Positions 53,077 to 63,000 are shown, counted from the stretch's first letter. The stretch: 64,000 bases of DNA from Ferruginibacter lapsinanis (GCF_020783315.1 NZ_CP086063.1:992001-1056000); one strand, 5' to 3'. Numbers and translations are program-made. Notes: generated from the sequence alone by a model not told the origin.

Positions 53077-54150
53077 ATGAATTTTAGAAATTTTAAAATG
53101 GTTGGCTATGTCGTTTACGGACGTGGAGCCTTTAATCAACTGGATGAAATATTGGAGCCTAATAGAAAGGGAACAGCTCCAATGATTTTTTTGGTAGATC
53201 ATTTTTTTGAAAATAAAGAACTGGTAAATCGTGTTCCTGCAAAGGGAAAGGATAAAATAATTTTTGTGGATGTTACCTATGAACCTAAAACAACTTATGT
53301 TGATTCTTTGGCCAGACAATTAAAAGATGAGTTTGGAACAGTGAGCGGTATTATTGGAATTGGTGGAGGTTCTGCTATGGATCTTGCTAAAGCTGTTTCA
53401 TTAATGATGACCAATCCGGGAAGTAGCGCTGATTATCAGGGTTGGGATTTAGTAAAACAGGCGGGTGTATATAAAGTAGGGATACCCACTCTAAGTGGAA
53501 CAGGTGCAGAGGTTAGCAGAACTACAGTTCTTACCGGACCAACCAGAAAACTAGGTATGAATTCTGATTTTACTCCCTTCGATCAGATTGTGTTAGATCC
53601 GGAGCTGTGTGCCAATGCACCAGCCAATCAAAGATTTTATACCGGTATGGATTGTTATATACATTGTATCGAAAGTCTTACCGGAACTTATTTAAATGAA
53701 TTTAGTAAAAGCTATGGAGAAAAAGCACTTGATCTGTGCAGAGAAGTGTATGTAAATAAAAATGGCTGGGATGCAGATAGCGACGATAAATTAATGATGG
53801 CCTCTTACGCAGGTGGTATGAGTATTGCTTATTCGCAAGTTGGGGTTGCTCATGCGGTTAGTTACGGTCTGAGTTTTTTATTAGGCACAAAACATGGTAT
53901 AGGTAATTGTATCGTTTTTGATAAACTGGAAGAATATTATCCGGAGGGTGTAAAGGAGTTTAAGTATATGGTTGAAAAGAACAACATAGATATTCCAAAA
54001 AATATTTGTGCCAATTTATCAGAAGACGATTTTAATAAAATGATCGATGTATCACTAGGGATGAAGCCTTTATGGGAGAATGCATTAGGAAAAAACTGGG
54101 AATCAATCATTACCAGAGGAAAGCTAAGAGCTTTGTATGAACAACTTTAA
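53077..54150 (+). CDS. kdnB: Iron-containing alcohol dehydrogenase family, Kdo 8-oxidase (KdnB)-like
   Basis: 357 residues, closely resembling KdnB, which oxidises C8 of Kdo in the route to 8-amino-Kdo of lipopolysaccharide. Visible features: IGIGGGSAMDLAKAVSLM (NAD binding), GIPTLSGTGAEVSRT, and metal ligands in TGMDCYIHCIESL, VAHAVSYGLSF and KHGIGNC. The partner aminotransferase KdnA, normally required, is not in the window. Overlaps the convergent DUF3089 gene by four bases at the 3' end. Substrate assignment rests on remembered similarity to the Shewanella enzyme. Confidence 0.75.
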   Translation: MNFRNFKMVGYVVYGRGAFNQLDEILEPNRKGTAPMIFLVDHFFENKELVNRVPAKGKDKIIFVDVTYEPKTTYVDSLARQLKDEFGTVSGIIGIGGGSAMDLAKAVSLMMTNPGSSADYQGWDLVKQAGVYKVGIPTLSGTGAEVSRTTVLTGPTRKLGMNSDFTPFDQIVLDPELCANAPANQRFYTGMDCYIHCIESLTGTYLNEFSKSYGEKALDLCREVYVNKNGWDADSDDKLMMASYAGGMSIAYSQVGVAHAVSYGLSFLLGTKHGIGNCIVFDKLEEYYPEGVKEFKYMVEKNNIDIPKNICANLSEDDFNKMIDVSLGMKPLWENALGKNWESIITRGKLRALYEQL

Positions 54151-55211
54151 TTGTGTTGCTTTTGAAAGGAAAGAATTCTTGTTTGTATATTCTGCCTGAT
54201 ATTGTTATAAAATAAATTGATATCACCAATATGATAATTTTTTTTGGTAAAGAAAATATTACCAAAAAATCTTGGTTTACTACACCATAAAATATTTTGG
54301 TGTATTTGAGCATTTACAACACCCGGAACAATTTTATTGTAATTTTTTAAGATCCCTCCACCGTTCATTTTTCGTGGAGCAAATTCTTCAGAACTGTTCC
54401 AGGTAAGTGGATTTACAACAATAGATTTAAGTTTTTCTTTGGCTATATATTTGGGTTCTATATATCCATTTTTAAATGTTCGCCAACTTACAAAGCAACC
54501 TGTTGAAAGAGAGTCGTGGCAAGGGTTAAGACTTTCAAAATATTTTTCATGAATGGGCATGCCGATCAAATAGGCACATACCAAATTTTTCTGCAGCTCT
54601 TTTCCTTCAAAATATTCTTTTAATAATTTAGCTGCATGAACTGTACCTTGGCTATGCGATGCGATGATAATTGGTCTTCCGTTATTCCAGGTTTTCATAT
54701 AAAAATCGAAAGCATTTTTAATATCTTCATACGCAAACGCAAACGCTTTATTTACCATAGCCGTATCATCAGAAAAAAACGCCTTTAAGTGAGCCTGCCT
54801 GTATCTTGGAGAAAACACTCTACATTTTTCACTAAAAACGCTGGCCTGATATAAGATTGTTGAATAATCTGTTTTTGAGTTTATTTCAGCATTATCAATA
54901 GATGCATTCCAACTTGTATCTGAATAATCTACCAGTGTTGTAGGGTAAATAAAAAACACATCTACGGCAGAGTCTTTACTATAATTTTTTTGTAACGAAG
55001 CGGATATACTATCTGAGGGATCCCACTTCCATGGATGGGCAGCCCAATAGCTAAGATTACTGTAATCTGGTTTGCCATCAATCGAACTGAATTTGTATTC
55101 TGGTCTGTTCGAATAATTTTTTTTACTGCAGGAAGAAACTATCAATAACGCCATACAATAAACGAGACATCGAACAGAGTTACGCAAGCTTGGTTTCTTA
55201 AAGAAAATCAT
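54147..55211 (-). CDS. DUF3089 lipoprotein, alpha/beta-hydrolase
   Basis: 354 residues. A lipobox is visible (LIVSSC, Cys28). The hydrolase core contains [14 protein letters not shown], a G/SxSxG nucleophile elbow in [16 protein letters not shown] (Ser nucleophile), and YLIGMPI. DUF3089 proteins are lipase-like. Probably outer or inner membrane-anchored esterase. Start codon ATG at 55211. It is convergent with kdnB and divergent from the chromate transporter gene, only 5 bases apart at the start. Confidence 0.8.
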   Translation of the reverse strand: MIFFKKPSLRNSVRCLVYCMALLIVSSCSKKNYSNRPEYKFSSIDGKPDYSNLSYWAAHPWKWDPSDSISASLQKNYSKDSAVDVFFIYPTTLVDYSDTSWNASIDNAEINSKTDYSTILYQASVFSEKCRVFSPRYRQAHLKAFFSDDTAMVNKAFAFAYEDIKNAFDFYMKTWNNGRPIIIASHSQGTVHAAKLLKEYFEGKELQKNLVCAYLIGMPIHEKYFESLNPCHDSLSTGCFVSWRTFKNGYIEPKYIAKEKLKSIVVNPLTWNSSEEFAPRKMNGGGILKNYNKIVPGVVNAQIHQNILWCSKPRFFGNIFFTKKNYHIGDINLFYNNIRQNIQTRILSFQKQHN

Positions 55212-55258
55212 ATAATTTGTACCTTTATAATTGCTACTGTAAAACTAACTGTAAAACA

Positions 55259-56509
55259 CTGAACTTATTAAGGCATATACCATTTTTAAAAGCTGTCCTC
55301 CTTCATAGTATTACTGCTTTTGGAGGGCCACAAGGGCATTTTGGTATGATGATGAAAACTTTTGTTGATAAGCGAAGGGATGTTACCAGCGAAGAACTGA
55401 TGGAATATGTTTCCTTTTGTCAACTGCTACCCGGAGCCTCGTCCACACAAACACTTACACTGATTGGTTACAAACGAGGGAGGCTTCCTTTAGCTGTGAT
55501 GACACTTATTATCTGGATCTTTCCTGCATGTTTCCTTATGGGGGCGCTTTCTTTTCTGGTAGCAAAAATTGGTTCAGATAATTTACACACAAGTATTTTT
55601 CAGTTTGTGCAGCCTATGGCTATTGGGTTTTTGATATATGCGGCTTTTAAAGCTTTTAAAATTTCTGTAAACAATCTTATTACACTGATAATAATGTTGT
55701 TGTCGATGTGCTTTACCTATTTTTTATTCAAAGCACCCTGGGTCTTTCCTTTGTTGATTGTGCTTGGCGGTATTGCAACAAATTTTAGTAATAAACGATT
55801 TCCTGAAAAAGAGAAAGTTAAACCCAGACACATACGATGGACGAATATCTGGTTGTTTGTTTTGATATTTGTTTTGGCTGGTTTCTTGAGTGAAACAGCA
55901 CGTAAGCAGGATTGGCATGATAGAAAGGCGTATAATCTTTTCGAGAATTTTTATCGCTTCGGAAGCCTTGTGTTTGGTGGAGGCGACGTATTGATACCAA
56001 TGATGTTGGATCAATATGTGGCAAGGCCAACCGATCCCAAATTTGCAGACCCTCAGCAAAATATTATTCGAATTGATAAGCAGGAGTTACTTACAGGTGC
56101 AGGAATCGTGAGGGCTATACCCGGCCCCGTTTTTTCGATAGCTTCCTACACCGGTGGGATTGCACTAAAAAATGAAGGATCTGACCGGCAACTGTTGGGT
56201 TGTGTGATTGGGTCGGTCGCAATATTTTTACCCAGCGCTTTGCTGGTGCTTTTCTTTTTTCCTGTGTGGCAATATTTGAAGAAATTTGTTGTGGTCAACA
56301 GGGCGCTTGAGGGAATCAATGCAGTTGTCGTCGGATTGATGTGGGCTGCATCCTTATATTTACTGAAAGATACATCCATCATGTCCTTCAGACTTATCAG
56401 TATGATGAATATTGGGGTTATTCTCGGAACATTCCTTACGCTTTATTTTACCAAACTTCCGGCCCCAATAATTGTTGTGGTTTGTGTGGCTATCGGCTGG
56501 CTTTTCTAA
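55259..56509 (+). CDS. chrA: Chromate transporter (ChrA), fused two-domain form
   Basis: A CHR family protein with two homologous halves: [23 protein letters not shown] in the first and [14 protein letters not shown] and [17 protein letters not shown] in the second. About ten membrane helices. It exports chromate or sulfate in the families studied. The frame opens at TTG 55217, but the first 14 codons look non-coding and include promoter-like TATAATTTG; the family begins at [11 protein letters not shown]. The only codon there is CTG 55259, used here. Start is therefore uncertain (416 residues if CTG). Confidence 0.85.
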   Translation: MNLLRHIPFLKAVLLHSITAFGGPQGHFGMMMKTFVDKRRDVTSEELMEYVSFCQLLPGASSTQTLTLIGYKRGRLPLAVMTLIIWIFPACFLMGALSFLVAKIGSDNLHTSIFQFVQPMAIGFLIYAAFKAFKISVNNLITLIIMLLSMCFTYFLFKAPWVFPLLIVLGGIATNFSNKRFPEKEKVKPRHIRWTNIWLFVLIFVLAGFLSETARKQDWHDRKAYNLFENFYRFGSLVFGGGDVLIPMMLDQYVARPTDPKFADPQQNIIRIDKQELLTGAGIVRAIPGPVFSIASYTGGIALKNEGSDRQLLGCVIGSVAIFLPSALLVLFFFPVWQYLKKFVVVNRALEGINAVVVGLMWAASLYLLKDTSIMSFRLISMMNIGVILGTFLTLYFTKLPAPIIVVVCVAIGWLF

Positions 56510-57081
56510 ATTGATTTATAATAGCCATTATTTAATATTTCTTCATTCACCTGATCAGGAACCAGGTAGCGTATTGATTTGCCTTCTTTAATTAACTCAC
56601 GGATACGTGTACTCGAAATTTCTAGCAATGGTGCATCTATGATTTCTATTCTTGCGCCTATGGTATTAACAACATCAAAACCAGGTCTTATATATATATA
56701 TATAAGATGATTTTTTATGATCAGCTCAAAATTTTTCCACTTAGACAAATTGCTGAAACTGTCACTTCCCATGATAATAGAGAATTCATGTTCCGGATGT
56801 TTTTCTTGTAAGTACGTAAGTGTATCGATGGTGTAAGAAGGCCTTGGTAATTTAAATTCTACACTGGAAGCTTTTAATTTTGATTCACCTTCAACTGATG
56901 ATTGAATAAAATGTAACCGATGGTATTCATTCAGTAAGGTATTCGATTTTTTAAAGGGGTTTTGCGGAGATACGATCATCCAAACTTGATCTGCAAATCC
57001 TTCATTGACGATATGATTGGCGATTATTAAATGACCCATATGCACTGGGTTAAATGAGCCAAAATATAGTCCAATTTTCAT
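56506..57081 (-). CDS. nadD: Nicotinate-nucleotide adenylyltransferase
   Basis: 191 residues. The nucleotidyltransferase signature [21 protein letters not shown] (HxGH) and [13 protein letters not shown] are both clear. It makes deamido-NAD from nicotinate mononucleotide and ATP, downstream of NadA. The DNA holds an eight-unit TA dinucleotide run at 56689-56704 encoding the conserved YIYIRPG segment. Convergent with chrA, overlapping it by four bases. FeoA follows 13 bases upstream on the same strand. Confidence 0.94.
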   Translation of the reverse strand: MKIGLYFGSFNPVHMGHLIIANHIVNEGFADQVWMIVSPQNPFKKSNTLLNEYHRLHFIQSSVEGESKLKASSVEFKLPRPSYTIDTLTYLQEKHPEHEFSIIMGSDSFSNLSKWKNFELIIKNHLIYIYIRPGFDVVNTIGARIEIIDAPLLEISSTRIRELIKEGKSIRYLVPDQVNEEILNNGYYKSI

Positions 57082-57094
57082 AAAATATTGATAA

Positions 57095-57328
57095 TCAATT
57101 GTTTAATTCTTCAACCCATATGTTTTCGGCTTCATTTAGTCGCAAACTTAGATTATAACCTGCTACCATAATGGATATAGGGTCTCCGAGTGGAGCTATT
57201 TGATCTATAATGATTGTCTCTCCGGGTACACATCCCATTTCCATCAATTTTAAGAAAATATCATCTTTTTCAAAATATTTAATGAGTACAGTTTTTCCTA
57301 CTTCAATTTCCGAAAGTCGCCTATCCAT
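57095..57328 (-). CDS. FeoA-domain protein
   Basis: 77 residues, a single SH3-like FeoA domain: LSEIEVGKTVLIKYF, LKLMEMGCVPGETIIIDQIAPLGDPI, LRLNEAENIWVEEL. FeoA assists the ferrous transporter FeoB, but no feoB is in the window. It may act in trans or be a stand-alone family member. A CAAAGGTA word (57349-57356, a perfect TAnnTTTG on the minus strand) lies 20 bases before its start. Confidence 0.82.
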   Translation of the reverse strand: MDRRLSEIEVGKTVLIKYFEKDDIFLKLMEMGCVPGETIIIDQIAPLGDPISIMVAGYNLSLRLNEAENIWVEELNN

Positions 57329-57401
57329 TCTAGCAGATTTATTTACTGCAAAGGTATTTATTCAACTTTGATTGATAATTTCGAATTCAGAAATTATACG
57401 T

Positions 57402-57824
57402 ATGAAAGTGCAATTCTTTTTTATTAAAAATGAGTCGGTGTTGAAAGACAGGACCAAGCTTAAACAATTTATTCCTACCGTTTTCTCCAAAGAGAAAAAG
57501 AAGCTCGGTTCTCTATTATATATTTTTTGCTCAGACGATTATCTATTGGAGATAAATAAGGCCTACTTAAAGCATAACTATTATACAGATATAATCACCT
57601 TCTCATTATCCGAACTCAACAGGCCTATTGAAGGGGAGATCTATATTAGTGTTGATAGAGTTAGGGATAATGCCCTTCAGTTAGGTACAACGATCAAAGA
57701 GGAATTACATCGGGTTATCTTCCATGGTGCATTGCATCTTTGTGGCTACAAGGATAAATCGTCCAAAGAAGAAGCATTAATGAGAAAGGTAGAAGGTAAG
57801 TACCTGGATCTTTATTTTGCTTAG
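57402..57824 (+). CDS. ybeY: Endoribonuclease YbeY (rRNA maturation)
   Basis: 140 residues from ATG 57402 (the frame opens at a TTG, 57372). YbeY is a metal-dependent RNase for 16S rRNA 3' maturation and ribosome quality control. The core FHGALHLCGYKDKSSKEEALM holds two of the three usual zinc His; the third, in HGxLHLxGYDH, is Asp here (GYKD). Bacteroidota members often show this change, so activity is probably kept. The DIITF and LEINKAYL parts are typical. parS-like sites follow. Confidence 0.9.
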   Translation: MKVQFFFIKNESVLKDRTKLKQFIPTVFSKEKKKLGSLLYIFCSDDYLLEINKAYLKHNYYTDIITFSLSELNRPIEGEIYISVDRVRDNALQLGTTIKEELHRVIFHGALHLCGYKDKSSKEEALMRKVEGKYLDLYFA

Positions 57825-57840
57825 TGTTACACGTGGAACA
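57825..57840. other. parS-like site 1
   Basis: TGTTACACGTGGAACA; the classical parS is TGTTTCACGTGAAACA, differing at positions 5 and 12 but preserving the CACGTG core and TGTT-AACA ends (TGTTNCACGTGNAACA). It begins one base after the ybeY stop. A likely ParB binding site. Confidence 0.75.
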
Positions 57841-57870
57841 TTGGGCTTCTTTCACTTTGGTATAGTAGAA

Positions 57871-57886
57871 TGTTACACGTGGAACA
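57871..57886. other. parS-like site 2
   Basis: Identical 16 bases to site 1, 46 bases downstream in the same orientation. Two exact copies in a 132-base spacer argue against chance. Confidence 0.75.
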
Positions 57887-57943
57887 TATAACGTAACCCA
57901 ATAAGCATCTAGCTTAATTTTAAAACGACATTTTTCAATTTCG

Positions 57944-57951
57944 TATCTTTG
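57944..57951 (+). promoter_or_regulatory. -7 element with leaderless spacing for mnmG
   Basis: TATCTTTG matches TAnnTTTG exactly, 5 bases before the mnmG ATG at 57957. Transcription would begin at or beside the start codon. Confidence 0.55.
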
Positions 57952-57956
57952 CACCC

Positions 57957-59825
57957 ATGTTTCCAGATTACGATATAATAGTAGTAGGCGCCGGCCATGC
58001 CGGTTGTGAAGCCGCTGCCGCTGCCGCCAATATGGGTAGTAAGGTACTGTTGATCACCATGAATATGCAAACAATTGGTCAAATGAGTTGCAACCCGGCA
58101 ATGGGTGGTATAGCTAAAGGTCAAATTGTGAGAGAGATAGATGCCATGGGAGGATATAGCGGTATAGTAAGTGATGCCAGTATGATCCAGTTTAGGATGT
58201 TGAACAGAAGTAAAGGGCCTGCAATGTGGAGCCCTCGGGTACAAAGCGATAGGATGGTTTTTGCCACAAAATGGAGAGAAGTGCTGGAAAACACTCCAAA
58301 TGTTGACTTTTATCAGGATATGGTGAATGGATTATTGGTGAAAGATGGCAAAGTGTATGGTGTTTCTACCGGTTTGGGACATGATATCAAAGCCAAGTCG
58401 GTTGTTTTGACCAATGGTACCTTCCTGAATGGTATTATACATATTGGAGAGAAGCAATTGGGGGGAGGAAGGATGGCAGAGAAAGCAGCTACCGGTATCA
58501 CTGAGCAATTAGTGAGTCTTGGTTTCGAAAGCGACAGATTGAAAACCGGAACACCACCAAGACTGGATGGAAGAAGCTTGGACTACTCAAAAATGGAGGA
58601 ACAAAGGGGAGATGATGATATAATTGGATTTAGTTACAAGGATGTTCCACGAATCACATCGGATCAGCAGAAGAGTTGCTGGGTTACTTACACTAGTCCG
58701 GAGGTACATGATATCCTTAAAACTGGCTTTGAAAAGAGCCCGATGTTTCAGGGAAGAATACAAGGAACGGGTCCAAGGTATTGTCCAAGTATCGAAGACA
58801 AGATAAACAGGTTTGCTGAGAGAGATAGGCATCAACTTTTTGTAGAGCCCGAAGGTTTTAATACAATAGAGGTATATGTAAATGGATTTTCATCCTCTTT
58901 ACCAGAAGAGGTTCAGTTTCAAGCACTTAAGAAGGTTCCAGGGTTTGAGAACTGTAAAATGTTTCGTCCTGGCTATGCTATAGAGTACGATTATTTTCCA
59001 CCAACCCAATTGAAATTCAGTCTTGAGACTAAGCTATTAGAAAACCTGTTTTTTGCCGGACAGATAAACGGGACCACCGGCTATGAGGAAGCGGCTTGTC
59101 AGGGATTAATGGCAGGGATCAATGCTCATCAAAAATCCAGAAATCTTGAGCCGGTTGTTTTAAAAAGAAGCGAAGCATACATTGGCGTTTTAATAGACGA
59201 CCTTATCAACAAAGGAACCGATGAGCCATACAGAATGTTTACCAGCCGTGCTGAGTTCAGAACTTTGCTACGTCAGGATAACGCAGACCTCCGTTTGACC
59301 GAGATCAGCTATCGTTTAGGTCTTGCCGATCAGGATCGAATGGATAAGGTGATCAGAAAAAGGGAAAGTGTGCAGCAAATAAAAGATTTGTTGCAACAAA
59401 TTAGCTTAGAGCCGGAAGAAATAAACGGGTTATTAGAAAGCGTTTATTCGTCACCGTTAGATAAAAGACAAAAGGCATCTCAAATATTATTAAGGCCTAA
59501 CCTTAGTTTGTTGGCAATGGTAAAAGCCGTGCCGAAACTGGCTGCAGTATTGAATGGATTCAGTACAGAAACGTTGGAGCAGGCAGAAATACAACTCAAG
59601 TACGACACATATATTGAGAAAGAAAAGGAGTTGGTAACTAAAATGAGTTTACTAGAAGATCTGATCATTCCAGATAATTTTGATTATGAAAAACTAGTTT
59701 CTCTAGGTACAGAAGCCAAACAGAAATTCAAGAAAATACGCCCACATACACTCGGCCAGGCCTCCCGTATATCCGGCGTAAATCCCAGCGATGTACAGAT
59801 ATTGATGGTTTTTATGGGGAGATAA
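57957..59825 (+). CDS. mnmG: tRNA uridine 5-carboxymethylaminomethyl modification enzyme MnmG (GidA)
   Basis: 622 residues. FAD-binding GAGHAGCEAAAAAANMGSKVLLI at the N-terminus, GGIAKGQIVREIDAMGG, FFAGQINGTTGYEEAACQGLMAGINA and the C-terminal helical domain (SRISGVNPSDVQILMVF). With MnmE it modifies U34 of several tRNAs; mnmE is not in the window. The gene is classically found near the replication origin in many bacteria, which fits the parS sites just upstream. Confidence 0.97.
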   Translation: MFPDYDIIVVGAGHAGCEAAAAAANMGSKVLLITMNMQTIGQMSCNPAMGGIAKGQIVREIDAMGGYSGIVSDASMIQFRMLNRSKGPAMWSPRVQSDRMVFATKWREVLENTPNVDFYQDMVNGLLVKDGKVYGVSTGLGHDIKAKSVVLTNGTFLNGIIHIGEKQLGGGRMAEKAATGITEQLVSLGFESDRLKTGTPPRLDGRSLDYSKMEEQRGDDDIIGFSYKDVPRITSDQQKSCWVTYTSPEVHDILKTGFEKSPMFQGRIQGTGPRYCPSIEDKINRFAERDRHQLFVEPEGFNTIEVYVNGFSSSLPEEVQFQALKKVPGFENCKMFRPGYAIEYDYFPPTQLKFSLETKLLENLFFAGQINGTTGYEEAACQGLMAGINAHQKSRNLEPVVLKRSEAYIGVLIDDLINKGTDEPYRMFTSRAEFRTLLRQDNADLRLTEISYRLGLADQDRMDKVIRKRESVQQIKDLLQQISLEPEEINGLLESVYSSPLDKRQKASQILLRPNLSLLAMVKAVPKLAAVLNGFSTETLEQAEIQLKYDTYIEKEKELVTKMSLLEDLIIPDNFDYEKLVSLGTEAKQKFKKIRPHTLGQASRISGVNPSDVQILMVFMGR

Positions 59826-59945
59826 ATTTTTTACTCCAAAATAACTTCAGTAAGTATGTGAAATGTTTTTTGTAGATCTCAAAATGATGAGAGGTAATCT
59901 GCAGATAATTTTCATATAATTGTTTTTCTTACTTTTATAAAAATA

Positions 59946-60461
59946 ATGCCAATGAAGTTTACAGAGCACACCAGCAAAGAATTGGTTTTTGCAGAGATAG
60001 AAAAATACCTCAATAGCTTAAATATTTCTATTGATAAAACAGACACCACCAGACCATGGGGAGGATTTTTTGTAATTGAAGAGTCGGAAGCAGAAAAATT
60101 TATACAATTATATTTCTCTCATCTTACTAAAGAAGAGCTATCTATTTCAGGAAAATTAAGTCCTAAAATACTGGTAGTAGCACCACATAAAAAATTGAGC
60201 TGGCAATATCATCATCGTCGAGCCGAGATATGGAAACTCATTGGTGGCAAAGCGGCTGTAGCAACAAGTGATGATGATACTGAAAAAGAAACAACTTATT
60301 TACAGATCGGAGATATCATACAACTAAAACAAGGAGAACGCCACCGCCTTATTGGTTTGGGAGAATGGGGAATAGTGGCAGAAATATGGAGACATACAGA
60401 TGCGTTAAACCCAAGCGATGAAGATGATATTGTAAGAGTACAGGATGACTTTGGCAGATAG
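59946..60461 (+). CDS. Cupin protein, type II phosphomannose-isomerase-like
   Basis: 171 residues. The C-terminal cupin core (LSWQYHHRRAEIWKLIGGKAAV, GDIIQLKQGERHRLIGLGEWGIVAEIW, EDDIVRVQDDFGR) closely matches the phosphomannose isomerase domain fused to ManC in other bacteria. The manC at 40535 lacks that domain, so this may be the separate isomerase making mannose-6-phosphate; that link is inference. Metal ligands H, H, E and H are visible. Start ATG 59946, or the Met two codons later. Confidence 0.7.
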   Translation: MPMKFTEHTSKELVFAEIEKYLNSLNISIDKTDTTRPWGGFFVIEESEAEKFIQLYFSHLTKEELSISGKLSPKILVVAPHKKLSWQYHHRRAEIWKLIGGKAAVATSDDDTEKETTYLQIGDIIQLKQGERHRLIGLGEWGIVAEIWRHTDALNPSDEDDIVRVQDDFGR

Positions 60462-60465
60462 TATT

Positions 60466-62937
60466 TTATTTTTCTACTGCCAACACCATCTTTATTTCGC
60501 CATAACTTATACCCGGTAAATTTTCTACCAAAGTTTTGTGACTTTGAGCGCCAAATAATTTTATTGCATTTTTTATTTGCTGTTGCTTTTCTTTATTGAC
60601 AAGTTCATTAATATCAATTTCTCCAGTACTGATGAAATTAGTTAAGTGACCTTCAATTGTGTTTTTTGTAAGATTTCGAATTGTTGCAATTTCATCAACA
60701 GTTTTTCCTTCTTTATATAGGTCAAAAGAAACAGTCTTTGTATCAATTTTTGGCTCAGTACTTTTTTCTTTCTTTTCTTTTTTGGGGTCTATTGCTTTTG
60801 AAAACATATTGGTTTCCAAACCATGCCGATGACAATAACTTTCAACGGCCTCAATAATATCTGCACCATAAGTTTCAACTTTTGCTTTACCGAAACCACT
60901 TATTTGCATCAGGTCCTTTTTTGTTAGTGGAAGATAGAGCGCAATCTCTCTTAGCGAATCCTGCTTTGCTACCATATAAATAGGTTGACCTGATTCTTCC
61001 ACGACCATATCCCGCCAGCGTTTCAGCGTATTGTATAATTCAACATTTGGAATATCTGAATTCGAAACAGTTTCTTTTTTGGCGCTAGCATAACAATTGA
61101 TGTTAAATCGGCTCTGTGCAAATTTTAATTTATGTTGCAAAAATGAAGTGACAGAAAAAGGTTGTCTGCAATATTGTAAAAAATAATTGGTAGCATATAT
61201 AGATTGAGCTGCTAAAACTAAATGTTCATTGATTTCTGTCACAGCTTCTTTGTGCTCGGTTACTAACGGTTGGTTTTGAATCTGCTGTTGTAAAGAAGAA
61301 AACTTTGGAATGAAATGATTAGCTGCATCAGAGATTCTTTGTTGCAGCACCTGGTTGTTTTCAATAATTCCTTCATCTTTCATTAATGAAGCAACAAGGC
61401 TGATAAATTTTAACCCCACACTTTTGTCGGTTAAAAATTTTTCCTGCAATGTTTGTATCCATACGGCGGCCTCAGGATTTAATTTATCTATATGTTGTTT
61501 GACCTGGAAATGCAGTTGACCAATAGTGGTATCTATATCGGCAAATGAAAAAATTTCTTCTAACAATTGTAAAGTATATAATTGCCTTGCGCCGGCAAAT
61601 CGTTCTGCTAAAGAACCTTTGTGGGTAAGAGTTTGCTGGCCTTTTTTTACATGACCATTGCTTTGTATGGCGGTTACAGGGATCTTAGATAATAACACAA
61701 TGCCTTCCAGGCTGGTACACCGGCTTAATGCAACATATACCTGGCCGCTGCTAAATGCTGCACCTGCATCGATCATTACTTTATCAAATGTGAGTCCCTG
61801 GCTTTTATGAATAGTAATGGCCCATGCTAATCTTAAGGGGTATTGAGAAAATGTTCCAATGGTTTCCTGTTCTAATTTTCCGTCTGTTCGGTTTAAGGTA
61901 TATCTTGTATTCTCCCATGTTTCTTTGGCAACATCAATATCAAAACCATCTACTTCTACAATAATTCTTTCTTTCTCTAAAGATTTAACTACGCCGATCT
62001 TTCCGTTGAAATATCTTTTTTGAATCAGATCATTTTTTAAGAACATTACCTGGGCTCCTTCTTTCAGGATCAATTCATATTCTGCAGGATATATATGCTC
62101 AGGAAATTCATCATCAACGGTTGCGGTATAAGTGAATGTATCTCCAAACAATCTGTATAGTTGCATTTGATTGATCTCATCTGCCTGTTTGTTGTGAGAG
62201 GTAAGTGTAATATATTTTTCTTCACGGGAGGGTCTGAATGTTGGATCATATCTCATGTGCAGATCTTCAAAATCATCAGCTGTCATATCATTATTACGCA
62301 CCTTATTTAACAGGCGTACAAAAGAGTCTTCTTTCTGACGATAGATCTTATCCAGCTCAATCAATAGAGGCATTTGCTCTTTAACAGCAAGGCTGTCGAA
62401 GAAGAATGGCGAACTATAATATTCCTGCAAAATGCTCCACTCGTGATTTTGAGCAACGGGAGGAAGTTGATACAGATCCCCGATGCATAAAAGTTGTACG
62501 CCACCAAAAGGGGTATCATAATTTCTACGAATACTTTTTAAAATGGTATCAAGCGCATCCATTACATCACAACGAACCATGCTTATTTCGTCAATAACCA
62601 ATAGCTCCATTTTACGAAGCAATTGTTGGCGTTGTTTGTTGTACCTGATCTTTGAAAGTAATTCAGACTTATTACCCGAAGTAGGTAAGAATGGTTGAAA
62701 AGGTAGTTGAAAAAGGCTATGCAAAGTAACGCCTCCGGCGTTAATAGCGGCAACGCCGGTTGGGGCAGCTACTACAATATTTTTTGTACAGTTTTCTTTT
62801 AAATATTTAAGAAAAGTGGTTTTGCCTGTGCCGGCTTTACCGGTAAGAAAAATATTCTCACTGGTTTCGGTAACAAACCTGTACGCAAGTTCAAAAATTT
62901 CGTTACGATCAATATGTTGTAAACTAGACACAGGCAA
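60466..62937 (-). CDS. Pif1-like helicase with HRDC and C-terminal helix-turn-helix
   Basis: 823 residues from a TTG start. The helicase core is Pif1/RecD-like: Walker A TGKAGTGKTTFLKYL, DEISMVRCDVMDAL, GGVQLLCIGDLYQLPPV, WAITIHKSQGLTFDKVMID and YVALSRCTSLEG. Residues about 640-715 form an HRDC domain (LKRWRDMVVEESGQPIYMVAKQDSLREIALYLP), and the last 75 a HTH_40 domain (VDEIATIRNLTKNTIEGHLTNFI). The same layout is widespread in Bacteroidota and resembles part of RecQ. Probable role in replication or repair. Convergent with the cupin gene, 4 bases apart. Confidence 0.87.
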   Translation of the reverse strand: MPVSSLQHIDRNEIFELAYRFVTETSENIFLTGKAGTGKTTFLKYLKENCTKNIVVAAPTGVAAINAGGVTLHSLFQLPFQPFLPTSGNKSELLSKIRYNKQRQQLLRKMELLVIDEISMVRCDVMDALDTILKSIRRNYDTPFGGVQLLCIGDLYQLPPVAQNHEWSILQEYYSSPFFFDSLAVKEQMPLLIELDKIYRQKEDSFVRLLNKVRNNDMTADDFEDLHMRYDPTFRPSREEKYITLTSHNKQADEINQMQLYRLFGDTFTYTATVDDEFPEHIYPAEYELILKEGAQVMFLKNDLIQKRYFNGKIGVVKSLEKERIIVEVDGFDIDVAKETWENTRYTLNRTDGKLEQETIGTFSQYPLRLAWAITIHKSQGLTFDKVMIDAGAAFSSGQVYVALSRCTSLEGIVLLSKIPVTAIQSNGHVKKGQQTLTHKGSLAERFAGARQLYTLQLLEEIFSFADIDTTIGQLHFQVKQHIDKLNPEAAVWIQTLQEKFLTDKSVGLKFISLVASLMKDEGIIENNQVLQQRISDAANHFIPKFSSLQQQIQNQPLVTEHKEAVTEINEHLVLAAQSIYATNYFLQYCRQPFSVTSFLQHKLKFAQSRFNINCYASAKKETVSNSDIPNVELYNTLKRWRDMVVEESGQPIYMVAKQDSLREIALYLPLTKKDLMQISGFGKAKVETYGADIIEAVESYCHRHGLETNMFSKAIDPKKEKKEKSTEPKIDTKTVSFDLYKEGKTVDEIATIRNLTKNTIEGHLTNFISTGEIDINELVNKEKQQQIKNAIKLFGAQSHKTLVENLPGISYGEIKMVLAVEK

Positions 62938-63000
62938 AACGAATTATGTATTTAATTAAAGATAGACAGAGATATACTGAAAATAGGTTGCATGCATTAT

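Noticed and set aside
56689-56704. Eight-unit TA repeat in nadD as a phase-variation switch
   Set aside because: It encodes a YIYIRPG segment typical of NadD and the gene is likely essential, so switching off is improbable.
57095-57328. Ferrous iron transport operon
   Set aside because: Only a FeoA domain is present; no feoB in the window.
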